Assembly (NCBI GenBank): GCA_020435825.1
Contig: JAGQYY010000021.1
Coordinates: forward strand, 1 to 36,029
Length of the DNA: 36,029 nucleotides
Origin: Aequorivita sp.
GTDB lineage: Bacteria > Bacteroidota > Bacteroidia > Flavobacteriales > Flavobacteriaceae
Reading direction: 5' to 3'
The stretch's first letter is position 1, and every line of letters starts with the position of its first letter. The translations under genes were made by a program, and so were the position numbers. Below are positions 25,741 through 33,425 of the stretch, piece after piece. Below the pieces are notes generated by a model. That model was given only the letters and a program-made list of their open reading frames with translations. It was not told where the DNA came from and made no database searches.

Positions 25741-25802
25741 TTCATTATTCATTATTCATTATTCATTATTCATTATTCATTATTCATTATTCATTATTCA
25801 TT
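25741..25802. repeat. Heptamer tandem repeat, nearly nine copies of TTCATTA
   Basis: Eight perfect copies of the 7-base unit TTCATTA plus six bases of a ninth run from 25741 to 25802. On the minus strand the unit reads TAATGAA. The repeat lies 46 bases upstream of the patatin start and includes the last codons and stop of uvrC, so the uvrC C-terminus (NE, stop) is encoded by repeat DNA. Seven is not a multiple of three. Confidence 0.97.
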
Positions 25803-27587
25803 CCTAAAATATTCAACTAATTTCTTAGCTCTGCTTGGGCCAATTACTTTTGAAAGCTCCTCAAAACTTGCGGAAGCGATCCTTTTTGTGCTTTTAAAAT
25901 GCTTCAATAATTCAACCACTGTTTTCTCGCCAATTCCGGGAATGGTTTCAAGCTCTGTATTTAAAGCCTGTTTGCTACGTTTACTGCGGTGAAAAGTAAT
26001 CCCAAATCGGTGAGCCTCGTTTCGCAATTGCTGGATTATTTTTAAAGTCTCGCTTTTTTTATCCAAATACAATGGAATTGGATCATTGGGATAAAACAAT
26101 TCTTCCAGTCGTTTCGCAATTCCTATAATAGCTATTTTTCCACGCAATTCCAACTTATCCAGACTTTTTAAAGCTGAAGAAAGTTGTCCCTTTCCCCCAT
26201 CTATGATGATAAGTTGTGGCAATGGTTGCTCCTCTTCCAGCAATCTTTTGTAACGACGATAAACAACTTCTTCCATCGAGGCAAAATCATCGGGCCCTTC
26301 CACCGTTTTAATGTTGAACTTACGATAATCCTTTTTACTCGGTTTTCCGTTTTTGAAAACCACACAGGCCGCCACGGGGTTTGTACCTTGAATATTACTG
26401 TTGTCAAAACATTCTATATGTCGTGGTTCTTCACTTAACCTTAAATCTTTTTTCATCTGTGCCATGATGCGCTTTTCATGACGGTCTGGATCTACAATTT
26501 TTGCCTGCTTAAAACGCTCCATTCGGTAATATTTCGCATTTCTTTCGGAAAGGTCCAGAATAGCTTTTTTATCGCCCAGTTTCGGTATGTGTACTTTTAT
26601 GTCCTCGCCCAGTTCCACTTCAAAAGGTGTATAAATTTCTTTTGAAAGCGAATTGAACCGCTGCCGAATTTCCACAATGGCAAGCTGTAGCAATTCCTCA
26701 TCGGTTTCGTCCAACTTCTTTTTAATTTCCAAAGTGTGCGAACGGATAATAGCGCCGTGCGAAAGCTGCAGAAAATTTACATACGCATAGCTTTCATCAG
26801 AAATGATTGAGAAAACATCCACATTGTTGATCTTCGGATTTACAACCGTGCTTTTGCTTTGGTAATTCTCCAAAATATCAATCTTTTCCTTTACGCGCTG
26901 CGCCTGTTCAAACTTTAAATTTGCAGCCAATTCCTTCATTTGGCTTTTAAATTTGTGCAGCGAATCCTTAAAATTTCCTTTTACGATATTTCGGATGGCT
27001 TCTATGTTTTCCTGGTATTCCGCTTCGGAATACAGGCCCTCGCAGGGTCCACTGCAATTTCCCAAATGATATTCCAAGCACACTTTATACTTGCCCGCCC
27101 TAATTTTTTCTTCGGAAAGGTCGTAGTTGCAAGTGCGTAGTGGGTACAATCCTTTTATTAAATCGAGCAAGGTGTGCACGGTTTTCATACTCGTATATGG
27201 CCCGTAATATTCGCTGCCATCCTTTATCATTCTTCGTGTAGGAAAAACGCTTGGAAACCGTTCGTTTTTTATACAGATCCACGGGTAGCTTTTATCGTCC
27301 TTCAGCATCACGTTGTAGCGCGGCTGATAGTTTTTAATCAAATTGTTTTCCAACAAAAGCGCATCGGTCTCTGTTTTTACGACGATGTGCTTTATGGTTT
27401 CAATTTTTTTTACGAGAATTCGGGTTTTGCCATTGTCCTGCGTTTTGTTGAAATAGGACGAAACACGTTTTTTTAGGTTTTTCGCCTTGCCCACATACAG
27501 CAGTTTCCCATCCTTATCATAATATTGATAAACACCGGGCGAATCAGGAAGGGTTGCAATTTGAAGCGTTACCGAAGCATTGGCCAT
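25794..27587 (-). CDS. uvrC: Excinuclease ABC subunit C
   Basis: A 597-residue UvrC, the dual-incision nuclease of nucleotide excision repair, acting with UvrA and UvrB on damaged DNA. Order: GIY-YIG nuclease (about 10-95; SPGVYQYYDKDGKLLYVGKA) for the 3' cut, Cys-rich patch and UVR domain that binds UvrB (about 160-235), the RNase H-like endonuclease (HIECFDNSNIQGTNPVAACV, catalytic Asp) for the 5' cut, and a tandem helix-hairpin-helix (TIPGIGEKTVVELLKHF) at the C-terminus. The start at 27587 is the only Met ahead of the GIY-YIG domain. Its stop lies in the heptamer repeat, and the C-terminus after the HhH is short. Confidence 0.97.
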   Translation of the reverse strand: MANASVTLQIATLPDSPGVYQYYDKDGKLLYVGKAKNLKKRVSSYFNKTQDNGKTRILVKKIETIKHIVVKTETDALLLENNLIKNYQPRYNVMLKDDKSYPWICIKNERFPSVFPTRRMIKDGSEYYGPYTSMKTVHTLLDLIKGLYPLRTCNYDLSEEKIRAGKYKVCLEYHLGNCSGPCEGLYSEAEYQENIEAIRNIVKGNFKDSLHKFKSQMKELAANLKFEQAQRVKEKIDILENYQSKSTVVNPKINNVDVFSIISDESYAYVNFLQLSHGAIIRSHTLEIKKKLDETDEELLQLAIVEIRQRFNSLSKEIYTPFEVELGEDIKVHIPKLGDKKAILDLSERNAKYYRMERFKQAKIVDPDRHEKRIMAQMKKDLRLSEEPRHIECFDNSNIQGTNPVAACVVFKNGKPSKKDYRKFNIKTVEGPDDFASMEEVVYRRYKRLLEEEQPLPQLIIIDGGKGQLSSALKSLDKLELRGKIAIIGIAKRLEELFYPNDPIPLYLDKKSETLKIIQQLRNEAHRFGITFHRSKRSKQALNTELETIPGIGEKTVVELLKHFKSTKRIASASFEELSKVIGPSRAKKLVEYFRNE

Positions 27588-27592
27588 AGGTT

Positions 27593-27624
27593 CAAAGATA
27601 GTGGTTTGTAGGTTTTATGCGCAA
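27593..27624 (-). promoter_or_regulatory. Predicted uvrC promoter, implying a very short or absent leader
   Basis: On the minus strand TATCTTTG (27600-27593) matches the TAnnTTTG -7 consensus exactly. A TTG lies 21 bases upstream of it (27624-27622). The box ends five bases before the uvrC ATG, so transcription would begin at or almost at the start codon. Confidence 0.5.
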
Positions 27625-27783
27625 TGAATTTAAAGCGTAAAATGTTAAATGATAATCTTATTGTTTTCAAGACTTTTTTGTTGCTCGAATACACAGAATT
27701 TAATGAAGAGACAGTGAAGCTCTAATGACTTTTTTTGCCATTTGATGAAATTGATTTAACTCAAAATCCTGTCCTTTTGGGTT
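27601..27783. other. Non-coding stretch upstream of the relic
   Basis: AT-rich DNA between the uvrC promoter and the sorting-domain relic. I see no credible reading frame, tRNA or hairpin here; it may be further decayed sequence of the same lost gene. Confidence 0.4.
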
Positions 27784-28010
27784 TTGGCTCGGTCCGCAAC
27801 CCACATCGTTGCCATAAACCTTCCCAACCTTGGATCTGATAGGCTGGCTATTAAGGTGACCAATAACTTAGGCCAAGTTTTGGAGAAAAAGAACAACTGG
27901 AAAACACAACTGTTATCCCTTTGGATGTTTCAGGCTATGCTGCGGGAGTTTATTTTGTATCCCTAAAAGTGAGGAATGATATTACTACTAAGATGTTAGT
28001 CGTGCAGTAA
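27784..28010 (+). pseudogene. Relic of a T9SS type A cargo C-terminal sorting domain
   Basis: Two adjacent reading frames together resemble a type A T9SS sorting domain (Por_Secre_tail). The first (about 27808-27890) reads IVAINLPNLGSDRLAIKVTN followed by NLGQVLEK, matching the xVxVxNxLGQxV strand. The second frame, 27900-28010, reads IPLDVSGYAAGVYFVSLKVR and ends with TTKMLVVQ and a stop, matching the closing (I/D)LSxLxxGVYxVxxxxxxxxxxKxxV pattern. The frames differ by one step near 27890-27900, so a frameshift has broken it, and no passenger domain or start is found upstream. I take it as the remnant of a lost secreted protein. A terminator follows. Confidence 0.6.
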
Positions 28011-28030
28011 GTTTTGGAATTTATAAAACT

Positions 28031-28059
28031 AAAAAGGGAGCTGTTATTACTTCCTTTTT
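28031..28059 (+). terminator. Hairpin terminator after the sorting-domain relic
   Basis: AAAAAGGGA at 28031-28039 pairs with TTCCTTTTT at 28051-28059 (one G-U) around an 11-base loop, 20 bases past the relic's stop. It supports the idea that a real gene once ended here. A second, shorter hairpin (28127-28133 with 28137-28143) lies before rimK. Confidence 0.6.
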
Positions 28060-28173
28060 GGTTTTAAAAGAGCTGTGTATCTACCCCAAAATATGTTAAT
28101 AATGGATTAAAATCTTTAAGGCATTTAAGGCCCTTTGGGCTTTTTGGTTAAATTGCACCATTAATAACCAACT

Positions 28174-29046
28174 ATGAACATTGCCATTTTATCGCGTGGA
28201 GAAGCGCTATATTCCACCAAAAGTCTTTTAAAAGCTGGCGAAGAACGCAACCACGCCATGGAGGTTTTGGACCCTTCCTACTGCAACCTTACCGTGGAAA
28301 GCGGAAAAGCGGTGCTCTATTTTCAAAATGAATTGGTGGATGACCTGCACGCAGTAATCCCAAGAATTGGTGCTTCAAACACCTATTTTGGCACAAACGT
28401 GGTCCGCCATTTTGAGGCGATGGGCGTTTTTAGCGTGGTCTCTTCCGAAGGAATTAACAATAGCCGCGACAAATGGACTTGCTTTCAAATTTTGGCAAAG
28501 AACCAAATTCCCGTGCCTCGAACTATTTATGCATCTTTTTTTGAATTTGAGGAACAACTCAAAACCTTCAACGGCAAGCCAATAATCATCAAACTTTTGG
28601 AAGGCACGCATGGCGAAGGCGTTATTCTTACCGAAAGTCCGCAGAATGCCTTGGCAACCATTGAAACCTTAAATGCGGCTGGCGTAAAATTTTTGCTGCA
28701 GGAATTTATTGAGGAAGCAAAAGGTGCTGACGTTCGTGCAATTGTTGTGGACGGAGTTGTGGTTGCGGCAATGCGAAGGAAATCTAAGGTCGGCGATTTT
28801 CGAAGTAATCTGCATCGTGGCGGGACTTCAGAAATGATTTCACTTTCTTCCGCTGAGGAAAAAATTGCCATAAAAGCTGCAAAGGCGATGAATTTGGGCT
28901 TCTGTGGGGTAGATATTCTGCAATCGAAAAACGGGCCGCTAGTTTTGGAAATCAACAGCACGCCAGGATTGGAAGGCATTGAAAATACTTCGGGCAAAAA
29001 TGTTTCGAAGAGTGTGATTGGGTTTATTGAGCGGAATAAAAGATAG
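28174..29046 (+). CDS. RimK-type ATP-grasp alpha-L-glutamate ligase, divergent copy
   Basis: A 290-residue ATP-grasp ligase of the RimK family, which adds glutamate by peptide bond to a protein C-terminus (RpsF in E. coli) or makes short poly-glutamate. Visible blocks: PRIGASNTYFGTNVVRHFEA, SRDKWTCFQIL, the ATP lid [25 protein letters not shown], and the metal site GPLVLEINSTPGLEGIE (Glu and Asn ligands kept). Compared with the second copy and with my memory of E. coli RimK, two blocks differ: TQGIGV is THGEGV and RDKLRS is RDKWTC, while the metal ligands are intact. It is first in a likely four-gene operon, 92 bases ahead of the RimB-like gene. A different acceptor or amino acid is possible. 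Confidence 0.93.
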   Translation: MNIAILSRGEALYSTKSLLKAGEERNHAMEVLDPSYCNLTVESGKAVLYFQNELVDDLHAVIPRIGASNTYFGTNVVRHFEAMGVFSVVSSEGINNSRDKWTCFQILAKNQIPVPRTIYASFFEFEEQLKTFNGKPIIIKLLEGTHGEGVILTESPQNALATIETLNAAGVKFLLQEFIEEAKGADVRAIVVDGVVVAAMRRKSKVGDFRSNLHRGGTSEMISLSSAEEKIAIKAAKAMNLGFCGVDILQSKNGPLVLEINSTPGLEGIENTSGKNVSKSVIGFIERNKR

Positions 29047-29138
29047 CGCTTTTAGGCAGTAATTTCATTTTTTATCCTTATTAATTATCAGGATGGAATT
29101 TTTATTATTTAAATTGCAATTACAAAACCTCCAATACT

Positions 29139-29564
29139 TTGAAAAGAAACATCGGCAGAATAGACAAAGTAGATTTTCCATTGCTGAATCTCCTCGACAT
29201 TGAAGTGAAAATTGACACGGGTGCCTACACTTCTTCCATACATTGCAAAAACATGAAAGTGGAAGATTGTTATTTAAAATGCAACTTTCTGGACGAGGAA
29301 CATCCCAGCTATCACGAAAAGGAAATCGTTTTTGACGAATATGACGTGAAAGTGGTGAAAAGCAGCAACGGTCAATCTGAAGCCAGATATAGAATAAAAA
29401 CAGAAATTTTACTTTTCGGTAAAACACAGGAAATATATTTAACCCTAAGCGACCGTGAAGAGATGCGTTTTCCCGTACTTTTGGGAAGAAATTTTTTAAG
29501 TAACAAATATGTGGTTGACATAAATAAAACCAACCTTTCCTTCAAACTAAAAAACAAAAAATGA
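29139..29564 (+). CDS. RimB-like aspartic (retropepsin-like) peptidase, RimK-associated
   Basis: A 141-residue protein of the family annotated as ATP-dependent zinc protease / RimK-LysX peptidase, which has a retropepsin-like fold. In Pseudomonas the homologue RimB trims glutamate tails made by RimK. The active-site motif is [12 protein letters not shown] with D26-T27-G28-A29; the later [10 protein letters not shown] is the conserved second psi-loop-like strand. The start is a TTG at 29139 because the N-terminus ([13 protein letters not shown]) fits the family there and no ATG exists in frame before the active site. Its stop overlaps the next rimK start in an ATGA (29561-29564), indicating translational coupling. 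Confidence 0.9.
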   Translation: MKRNIGRIDKVDFPLLNLLDIEVKIDTGAYTSSIHCKNMKVEDCYLKCNFLDEEHPSYHEKEIVFDEYDVKVVKSSNGQSEARYRIKTEILLFGKTQEIYLTLSDREEMRFPVLLGRNFLSNKYVVDINKTNLSFKLKNKK

Positions 29565-30433
29565 ACATCAAGATATTATCGGCGAACGCAAATTTATATT
29601 CCACCAAACGTCTTGTGGAGGCGGCAAAAGCCAGAAAACATAACGTAGAGGTTATAAATCACGCGAAATGTGATATTGTTATTGAAAAGAAAAATCCGGT
29701 AATAATCTACAAAGGCCACAAGTTAGACCATACTGATGCAATTATACCGCGCATTGGGGCTTCTGTAACTTTTTATGGTACGGCGGTAGTGCGTCAATTT
29801 GAAATGATGCGTGTTTTCACAACCACCGAATCGCAGGCTTTGGTTCGTTCACGCGATAAATTGAGAAGCCTTCAGATACTTTCCCGTGCTGGATTGGGGT
29901 TGCCAAAAACCGTTTTTACCAACTATTCCAAAAACGTAAAGGAAATTGTTGACCAAGCTGGCGGTGCGCCCGTAATCATTAAATTGCTTGAAGGGACGCA
30001 GGGTATCGGAGTTATTTTGGTAGAAACCAGAAAAGCAGCAGAATCCGTAATTGAAGCTTTTAACAATTTACAGGCGCGAGTTATAGTTCAGGAATTTATA
30101 AAAGAGGCCGGGGGCGCAGACATTCGTGCATTTATTGTAGATGGACAGATTGTTGGCGCAATGAAAAGACAGGGGAAAGAAGGCGAATTCCGCAGTAATT
30201 TACATCGCGGAGGAACTGCTACAGTAATAAAACTTACCGATGAAGAAGAGACCGCAGCCTTGAAAGCCGCAAAAGCTTTGGGACTTGGCATTGCTGGGGT
30301 AGATATGTTGCAATCAGCCAGAGGACCGCTTATTCTGGAAGTAAATTCATCCCCCGGTTTGGAAGGAATTGAACAAGCTACAGGCAAGGACATAGCAAAC
30401 TCAATCATAAAATACATAGAACGCAACGTTTAA
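29561..30433 (+). CDS. rimK: RimK-type ATP-grasp alpha-L-glutamate ligase, orthodox copy
   Basis: A 290-residue RimK closely matching my memory of the E. coli enzyme: [20 protein letters not shown] then [15 protein letters not shown], lid [27 protein letters not shown] and [17 protein letters not shown]. All ATP and Mg residues appear intact. It has the same length as the first copy and roughly half the residues in common by eye. It overlaps the protease stop by four bases and is followed two bases after its own stop by the desuccinylase-like gene, so ligase and peptidases are made together. The substrate could be ribosomal protein S6 or another acidic tail. Confidence 0.94.
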   Translation: MNIKILSANANLYSTKRLVEAAKARKHNVEVINHAKCDIVIEKKNPVIIYKGHKLDHTDAIIPRIGASVTFYGTAVVRQFEMMRVFTTTESQALVRSRDKLRSLQILSRAGLGLPKTVFTNYSKNVKEIVDQAGGAPVIIKLLEGTQGIGVILVETRKAAESVIEAFNNLQARVIVQEFIKEAGGADIRAFIVDGQIVGAMKRQGKEGEFRSNLHRGGTATVIKLTDEEETAALKAAKALGLGIAGVDMLQSARGPLILEVNSSPGLEGIEQATGKDIANSIIKYIERNV

Positions 30434-30435
30434 TT

Positions 30436-31437
30436 ATGGCCAAAAAGGAAGAACGTGATATTGTAATCTTGAATGAACGCATCGCTCTTGGCGAAAGTAA
30501 AACAGTGGATTTCAGCATTGCAAAACTTTATACTTCCACCAAAGTTGAAATTCCAATAATCATTGAGCGCTCAAAAATTCCCGGACCAACAGTTTTAATA
30601 ACTGCGGCCATTCATGGAGACGAAATAAATGGGGTGGAAATTGTGCGCCAGCTCATTGCCCGAAAATTAAACAAACCTAAACGCGGCACCATTATTTGTA
30701 TCCCTATTTTGAATGTTTTCGGATTTTTAAACGGTAACCGTTCCTTTCCCGATGGACGCGATTTAAACAGGGTTTTTCCCGGAACGAAAACAGGTTCATT
30801 GGCAAGCCGGGTTGCATACCATTTCACAAAAAAAGTGTTACCACATGCAGATTATTGCCTCGATTTTCACACTGGCGGTGCCAGCAGGTTCAATGCAGCG
30901 CAAATCCGTATAAAACCCGACGATGAAAAATTATTGGAACTTGCAAAAGTTTTCAATGCCCCATTTACAGTATATTCCAATACTCTTGAAAAATCATACC
31001 GAAAAACATGTCAGAGAATGGGTATTCCTATACTTCTTTTTGAAGGCGGCAAAAGCCTTGAGAGCAACAAACACATTGCAAAGGAAGGCGTTGATGGAAT
31101 TATGCGTTTTTTGGAACATTTGGATATGTTGGGCAAAAGGCACTTTGCCCCAGACCCTTCTACAAAAACGGTAATTATAGAAAAAAGCAAATGGATACGC
31201 GCTCACCGCAGCGGTTTGCTTCACGTAAAAGTTGATTGTAATAAACACGTAGAAAAAGGAGAATTTTTGGCAACAATAACAGACCCTTATGGGAAAATGA
31301 GGTTTAAGGTTACTTCGCCCAACGAAGGTTATATAATTAATGTGAACCAATCTCCAATTGTAAATCAAGGCGACGCTATTTTTCATATTTCAACCGTAAA
31401 CACTGCAAATACGGAAACCGAGGAAATGGAAGATTAA
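30436..31437 (+). CDS. Succinylglutamate desuccinylase/aspartoacylase-like zinc carboxypeptidase
   Basis: A 333-residue M14-like zinc hydrolase of the AstE/ASPA family. Zinc ligands H60 and E63 (AAIHGDEINGVE) and H145 (DFHTGG) are present, as is the substrate-binding DLNRVFPG (109-116). After the catalytic domain (about 1-235) the C-terminal ~90 residues (IRAHRSGLLHVKVDCNKHVE, then GDAIFHI) form a barrel-sandwich-like beta domain typical of the longer family members. Linked to rimK it is more likely to remove or trim glutamate or acylated glutamate than to act in arginine breakdown; no other ast genes are near. Its ATG is two bases past the rimK stop and its own stop is four bases from the folate gene. 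Confidence 0.92.
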   Translation: MAKKEERDIVILNERIALGESKTVDFSIAKLYTSTKVEIPIIIERSKIPGPTVLITAAIHGDEINGVEIVRQLIARKLNKPKRGTIICIPILNVFGFLNGNRSFPDGRDLNRVFPGTKTGSLASRVAYHFTKKVLPHADYCLDFHTGGASRFNAAQIRIKPDDEKLLELAKVFNAPFTVYSNTLEKSYRKTCQRMGIPILLFEGGKSLESNKHIAKEGVDGIMRFLEHLDMLGKRHFAPDPSTKTVIIEKSKWIRAHRSGLLHVKVDCNKHVEKGEFLATITDPYGKMRFKVTSPNEGYIINVNQSPIVNQGDAIFHISTVNTANTETEEMED

Positions 31438-31441
31438 TGTA

Positions 31442-32002
31442 ATGGAAAAAAAAGCGCTCCGTTTAAAATATAAAAAGCTTCGGGAAAACCTTTCTGAAGA
31501 ATCTATTGAGGAAATGAGCCTTCAGATTGCAAACCAGGCGCTGAAACTTCCAATTTGGAACAAAACCTATTACCATATTTTCCTGCCCATTTTGTCAAAA
31601 AAAGAAGTGAATACCGAATACTTATTGCACATTCTACAAGGAAAGGACAAGAGCATCATTGTCTCAAAAGCAGATTTTGATTCGGGAGAAATGAAGCATT
31701 TTTTGTTGCAGGAAAACACGGTTTTAAAAACTTCGGAATATGGAATTTCCGAGCCCGTTTCGGGCATAGAAATTTCACCGGAAATTTTAGATGTCATTTT
31801 TGTCCCTCTTTTGGCTTATGACCAAAATGGGAATCGCATTGGTTATGGGAAAGGGTTTTACGATCGTTTTTTGGAAAAATGCGGTTCAAATGCAGTTTTT
31901 GTTGGACTTTCTTTTTTTGAACCAGAACCTGAAATAGATTTTGAACCTAGAGACATCCCACTAAATTTTTGCATCACACCAAAAAAAATAATTGATTTTT
32001 AA
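31442..32002 (+). CDS. 5-formyltetrahydrofolate cyclo-ligase
   Basis: A 186-residue enzyme that uses ATP to turn 5-formyl-THF into 5,10-methenyl-THF, in the cytoplasm. The family signatures are clear: N-terminal RLKYKKLRENLSEESI, then IFVPLLAYDQNGNRIGYGKG with YDRFLEKC (Mg/ATP and folate site) near residues 120-145. Length is typical. It starts four bases after the peptidase gene and so is probably in the same transcript, though folate metabolism has no evident link with glutamate tailing (folates themselves are poly-glutamylated, which is a thought only). No terminator is visible before the next gene. Confidence 0.95.
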   Translation: MEKKALRLKYKKLRENLSEESIEEMSLQIANQALKLPIWNKTYYHIFLPILSKKEVNTEYLLHILQGKDKSIIVSKADFDSGEMKHFLLQENTVLKTSEYGISEPVSGIEISPEILDVIFVPLLAYDQNGNRIGYGKGFYDRFLEKCGSNAVFVGLSFFEPEPEIDFEPRDIPLNFCITPKKIIDF

Positions 32003-32021
32003 AAATAACCTCTTATCTTTA
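31992..32021 (+). promoter_or_regulatory. Predicted promoter of the CD225-DUF2752 pair
   Basis: TTG at 31992-31994 and TATCTTTA at 32014-32021 are spaced by 19 bases, one base off the TAnnTTTG consensus. The start codon at 32060 gives a leader of about 32 bases, A-rich just before the ATG. The -33 box overlaps the end of the folate gene. Confidence 0.5.
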
Positions 32022-32059
32022 TGAGATATAAACCATTATTAACCAATTAAATAAAAAAA

Positions 32060-32347
32060 ATGGAAACAACCAATCAACCTATGGAAACCCCACCAGACAA
32101 CAACCTTGTATGGGCAATTCTATGTACCGTTTTATGCTGCCTACCTTTGGGTATCGTATCAATAATTAAATCAACAAAAGTGAAAGAACTTTGGGCGCAG
32201 GGCGATAAAGCGGGTGCACAAAAAGCTGCTGATGATGCCAAAAAATGGGCTATATGGGGTGCAGTAGCAGCAGCCATAGTTTGGGTGCTTTATGTTATAT
32301 TCTTTGTAGTTATTGGTCTTGGTGGGGCTTTCGCAGGATACAATTAA
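32060..32347 (+). CDS. CD225/dispanin family small membrane protein
   Basis: A 95-residue protein with two hydrophobic segments (about 16-38 and 65-92). The first carries the CD225 pattern WAILCTVLCCLPLGIVSIIK, followed by VKELWAQGDKAGAQKAADDA with the basic/Ala-rich loop. The fold is shared with animal IFITM proteins; the bacterial role is unknown to me. The N-terminus is a proline-rich polar stretch (TNQPMETPPDNN). Its 3' end overlaps the DUF2752 gene, a pairing I recall from other Bacteroidota. Confidence 0.93.
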   Translation: METTNQPMETPPDNNLVWAILCTVLCCLPLGIVSIIKSTKVKELWAQGDKAGAQKAADDAKKWAIWGAVAAAIVWVLYVIFFVVIGLGGAFAGYN

Positions 32348-32747
32348 ATTTTTAAAAATAGCCCTCATCTTTATTTTATTTGGGGGCTTTTTTATTCTCT
32401 ACTTTTTCTACAATCCTTCGGAAAACTCTTTTTTCATTCCCTGTCCCTTTCATTATATAACTGGGTTTTACTGTCCAGGTTGTGGCTCACAACGCGCAGT
32501 GCATTTATTGTTACACGGAGATTTTATTGGAGCATTTAGGTTCAACCCGTTAATGGTCTTAACCTTGCCTATTTTAATTTACGGTTTGGGAATTACAATC
32601 GGCAATTGGATTTTTGGCACGCATTATAGATTCAAGCTTTTTTATAGCAACCTATTTATCTTTGGATATTTTGGGATTGCAATTCTTTATTGGCTTTTAA
32701 GGAATTTATCTTTCTATCCTTTCAACTTGCTTGCACCTACGGGCTAA
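32313..32747 (+). CDS. DUF2752 membrane protein overlapping the CD225 gene
   Basis: An up-to-144-residue membrane protein with the DUF2752 core: YNPSENSFFIPCPFHYITGF then YCPGCGSQRAVHLLLHGDF and FRFNPLMVL, with the CPFH, CPGCG and R residues expected. Three or four helices follow. No ATG fits; possible starts are TTG at 32313 or 32319, or GTG at 32322, each inside the last 35 bases of the CD225 gene in another frame. Translation is therefore probably coupled. Function is unknown. It ends four bases from convergent lspA, with no clear terminator between. Confidence 0.8.
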   Translation: MVLVGLSQDTIKFLKIALIFILFGGFFILYFFYNPSENSFFIPCPFHYITGFYCPGCGSQRAVHLLLHGDFIGAFRFNPLMVLTLPILIYGLGITIGNWIFGTHYRFKLFYSNLFIFGYFGIAILYWLLRNLSFYPFNLLAPTG

Positions 32748-32750
32748 ATA

Positions 32751-33362
32751 TTACCCTGCAGTTTCTTTTTTTGGAAATGCCTTTTTATTAAAAATAAGCA
32801 GCAAAATTACCCCAACACTGATGGAAGAGTCAGCGACATTGAAAACAGGGTCGAAGAAGGTAAAATACTCACCGCCCCAAAAAGGAAACCATTCCGGCAA
32901 TGTACCTCCGTAAAGCGGAAAATAAAGCATGTCAACTACCTTTCCGTGAAATAGCGTACCGTAGCCTCCAGCTTCGGGAAATAAAGTAGCTACTTGGTGA
33001 TGGCTATCATTGAAAATTATTCCGTAAAAAACAGAATCGATGATATTCCCCAAAGCGCCCGCAAAAATCAAGGCAACGCAAAAAATGAGGATTTTGGGCA
33101 TGTTCTTTCTCACAGAATCCCAAAGCCAATAACCGATTCCTGCAATTGCCACAATTCTAAATAAAGTTAAAAAGAGCTTTCCATATTCTCCCGGAATCTT
33201 AGCGCCCCAAGCCATTCCTTCATTTTCAACGAAAAGAATACGGAACCAATCAAAAACCCGGATTTCTTCACCTAAAACAAAATGTGTTTTGATATAAAAT
33301 TTTGAAATCTGGTCTATCAAGAGAATCAGTACAATAATAAAAGTGGCTTTTCTTAGGTTCAT
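32751..33362 (-). CDS. lspA: Lipoprotein signal peptidase (signal peptidase II)
   Basis: A 203-residue inner-membrane aspartyl peptidase that removes signal peptides from prolipoproteins. Four helices are visible. Catalytic Asp109 lies in AGALGNIIDSVFYG (usual GNxxDR, with Arg replaced by Ser) and catalytic Asp178 in FNVADSSISVG. VENEGMAWG (45-53) is the conserved N-E-G loop. The loop between the aspartates is about 45 residues longer than in E. coli (164 residues in total), as I recall for Bacteroidota. It lies downstream of ileS and the DksA-like gene, but a separate gene and a terminator intervene, so it is not simply the classical ileS-lspA transcript. Confidence 0.94.
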   Translation of the reverse strand: MNLRKATFIIVLILLIDQISKFYIKTHFVLGEEIRVFDWFRILFVENEGMAWGAKIPGEYGKLFLTLFRIVAIAGIGYWLWDSVRKNMPKILIFCVALIFAGALGNIIDSVFYGIIFNDSHHQVATLFPEAGGYGTLFHGKVVDMLYFPLYGGTLPEWFPFWGGEYFTFFDPVFNVADSSISVGVILLLIFNKKAFPKKETAG

Positions 33363-33378
33363 AGTTTTTTCGACGAAG

Positions 33379-33406
33379 GCACTCTCTCGCTAAAGCTTCG
33401 GAGTGC
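33379..33406. repeat. Imperfect palindrome upstream of lspA
   Basis: GCACTC at 33379-33384 pairs with GAGTGC at 33401-33406 across a spacer holding AAGCTT. Its GC content is higher than the surrounding intergenic DNA, and it resembles short repeats I recall between flavobacterial genes. It lies in the leader of lspA. Confidence 0.4.
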
Positions 33407-33425
33407 GGAGGCAAAAATAGCAATA

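Noticed and set aside
25741-25802. Possible CRISPR array
   Set aside because: The units are seven bases with no spacers; this is a simple tandem repeat.
25729-25992. Plus-strand frame with repeating FIIHYSL peptide
   Set aside because: It is the translation of the heptamer repeat running into antisense uvrC; no family similarity and a composition produced by the repeat.
28527-28997. Long antisense frame over the first rimK
   Set aside because: Shadow frame of a well-supported gene, with no recognisable motif or start context.
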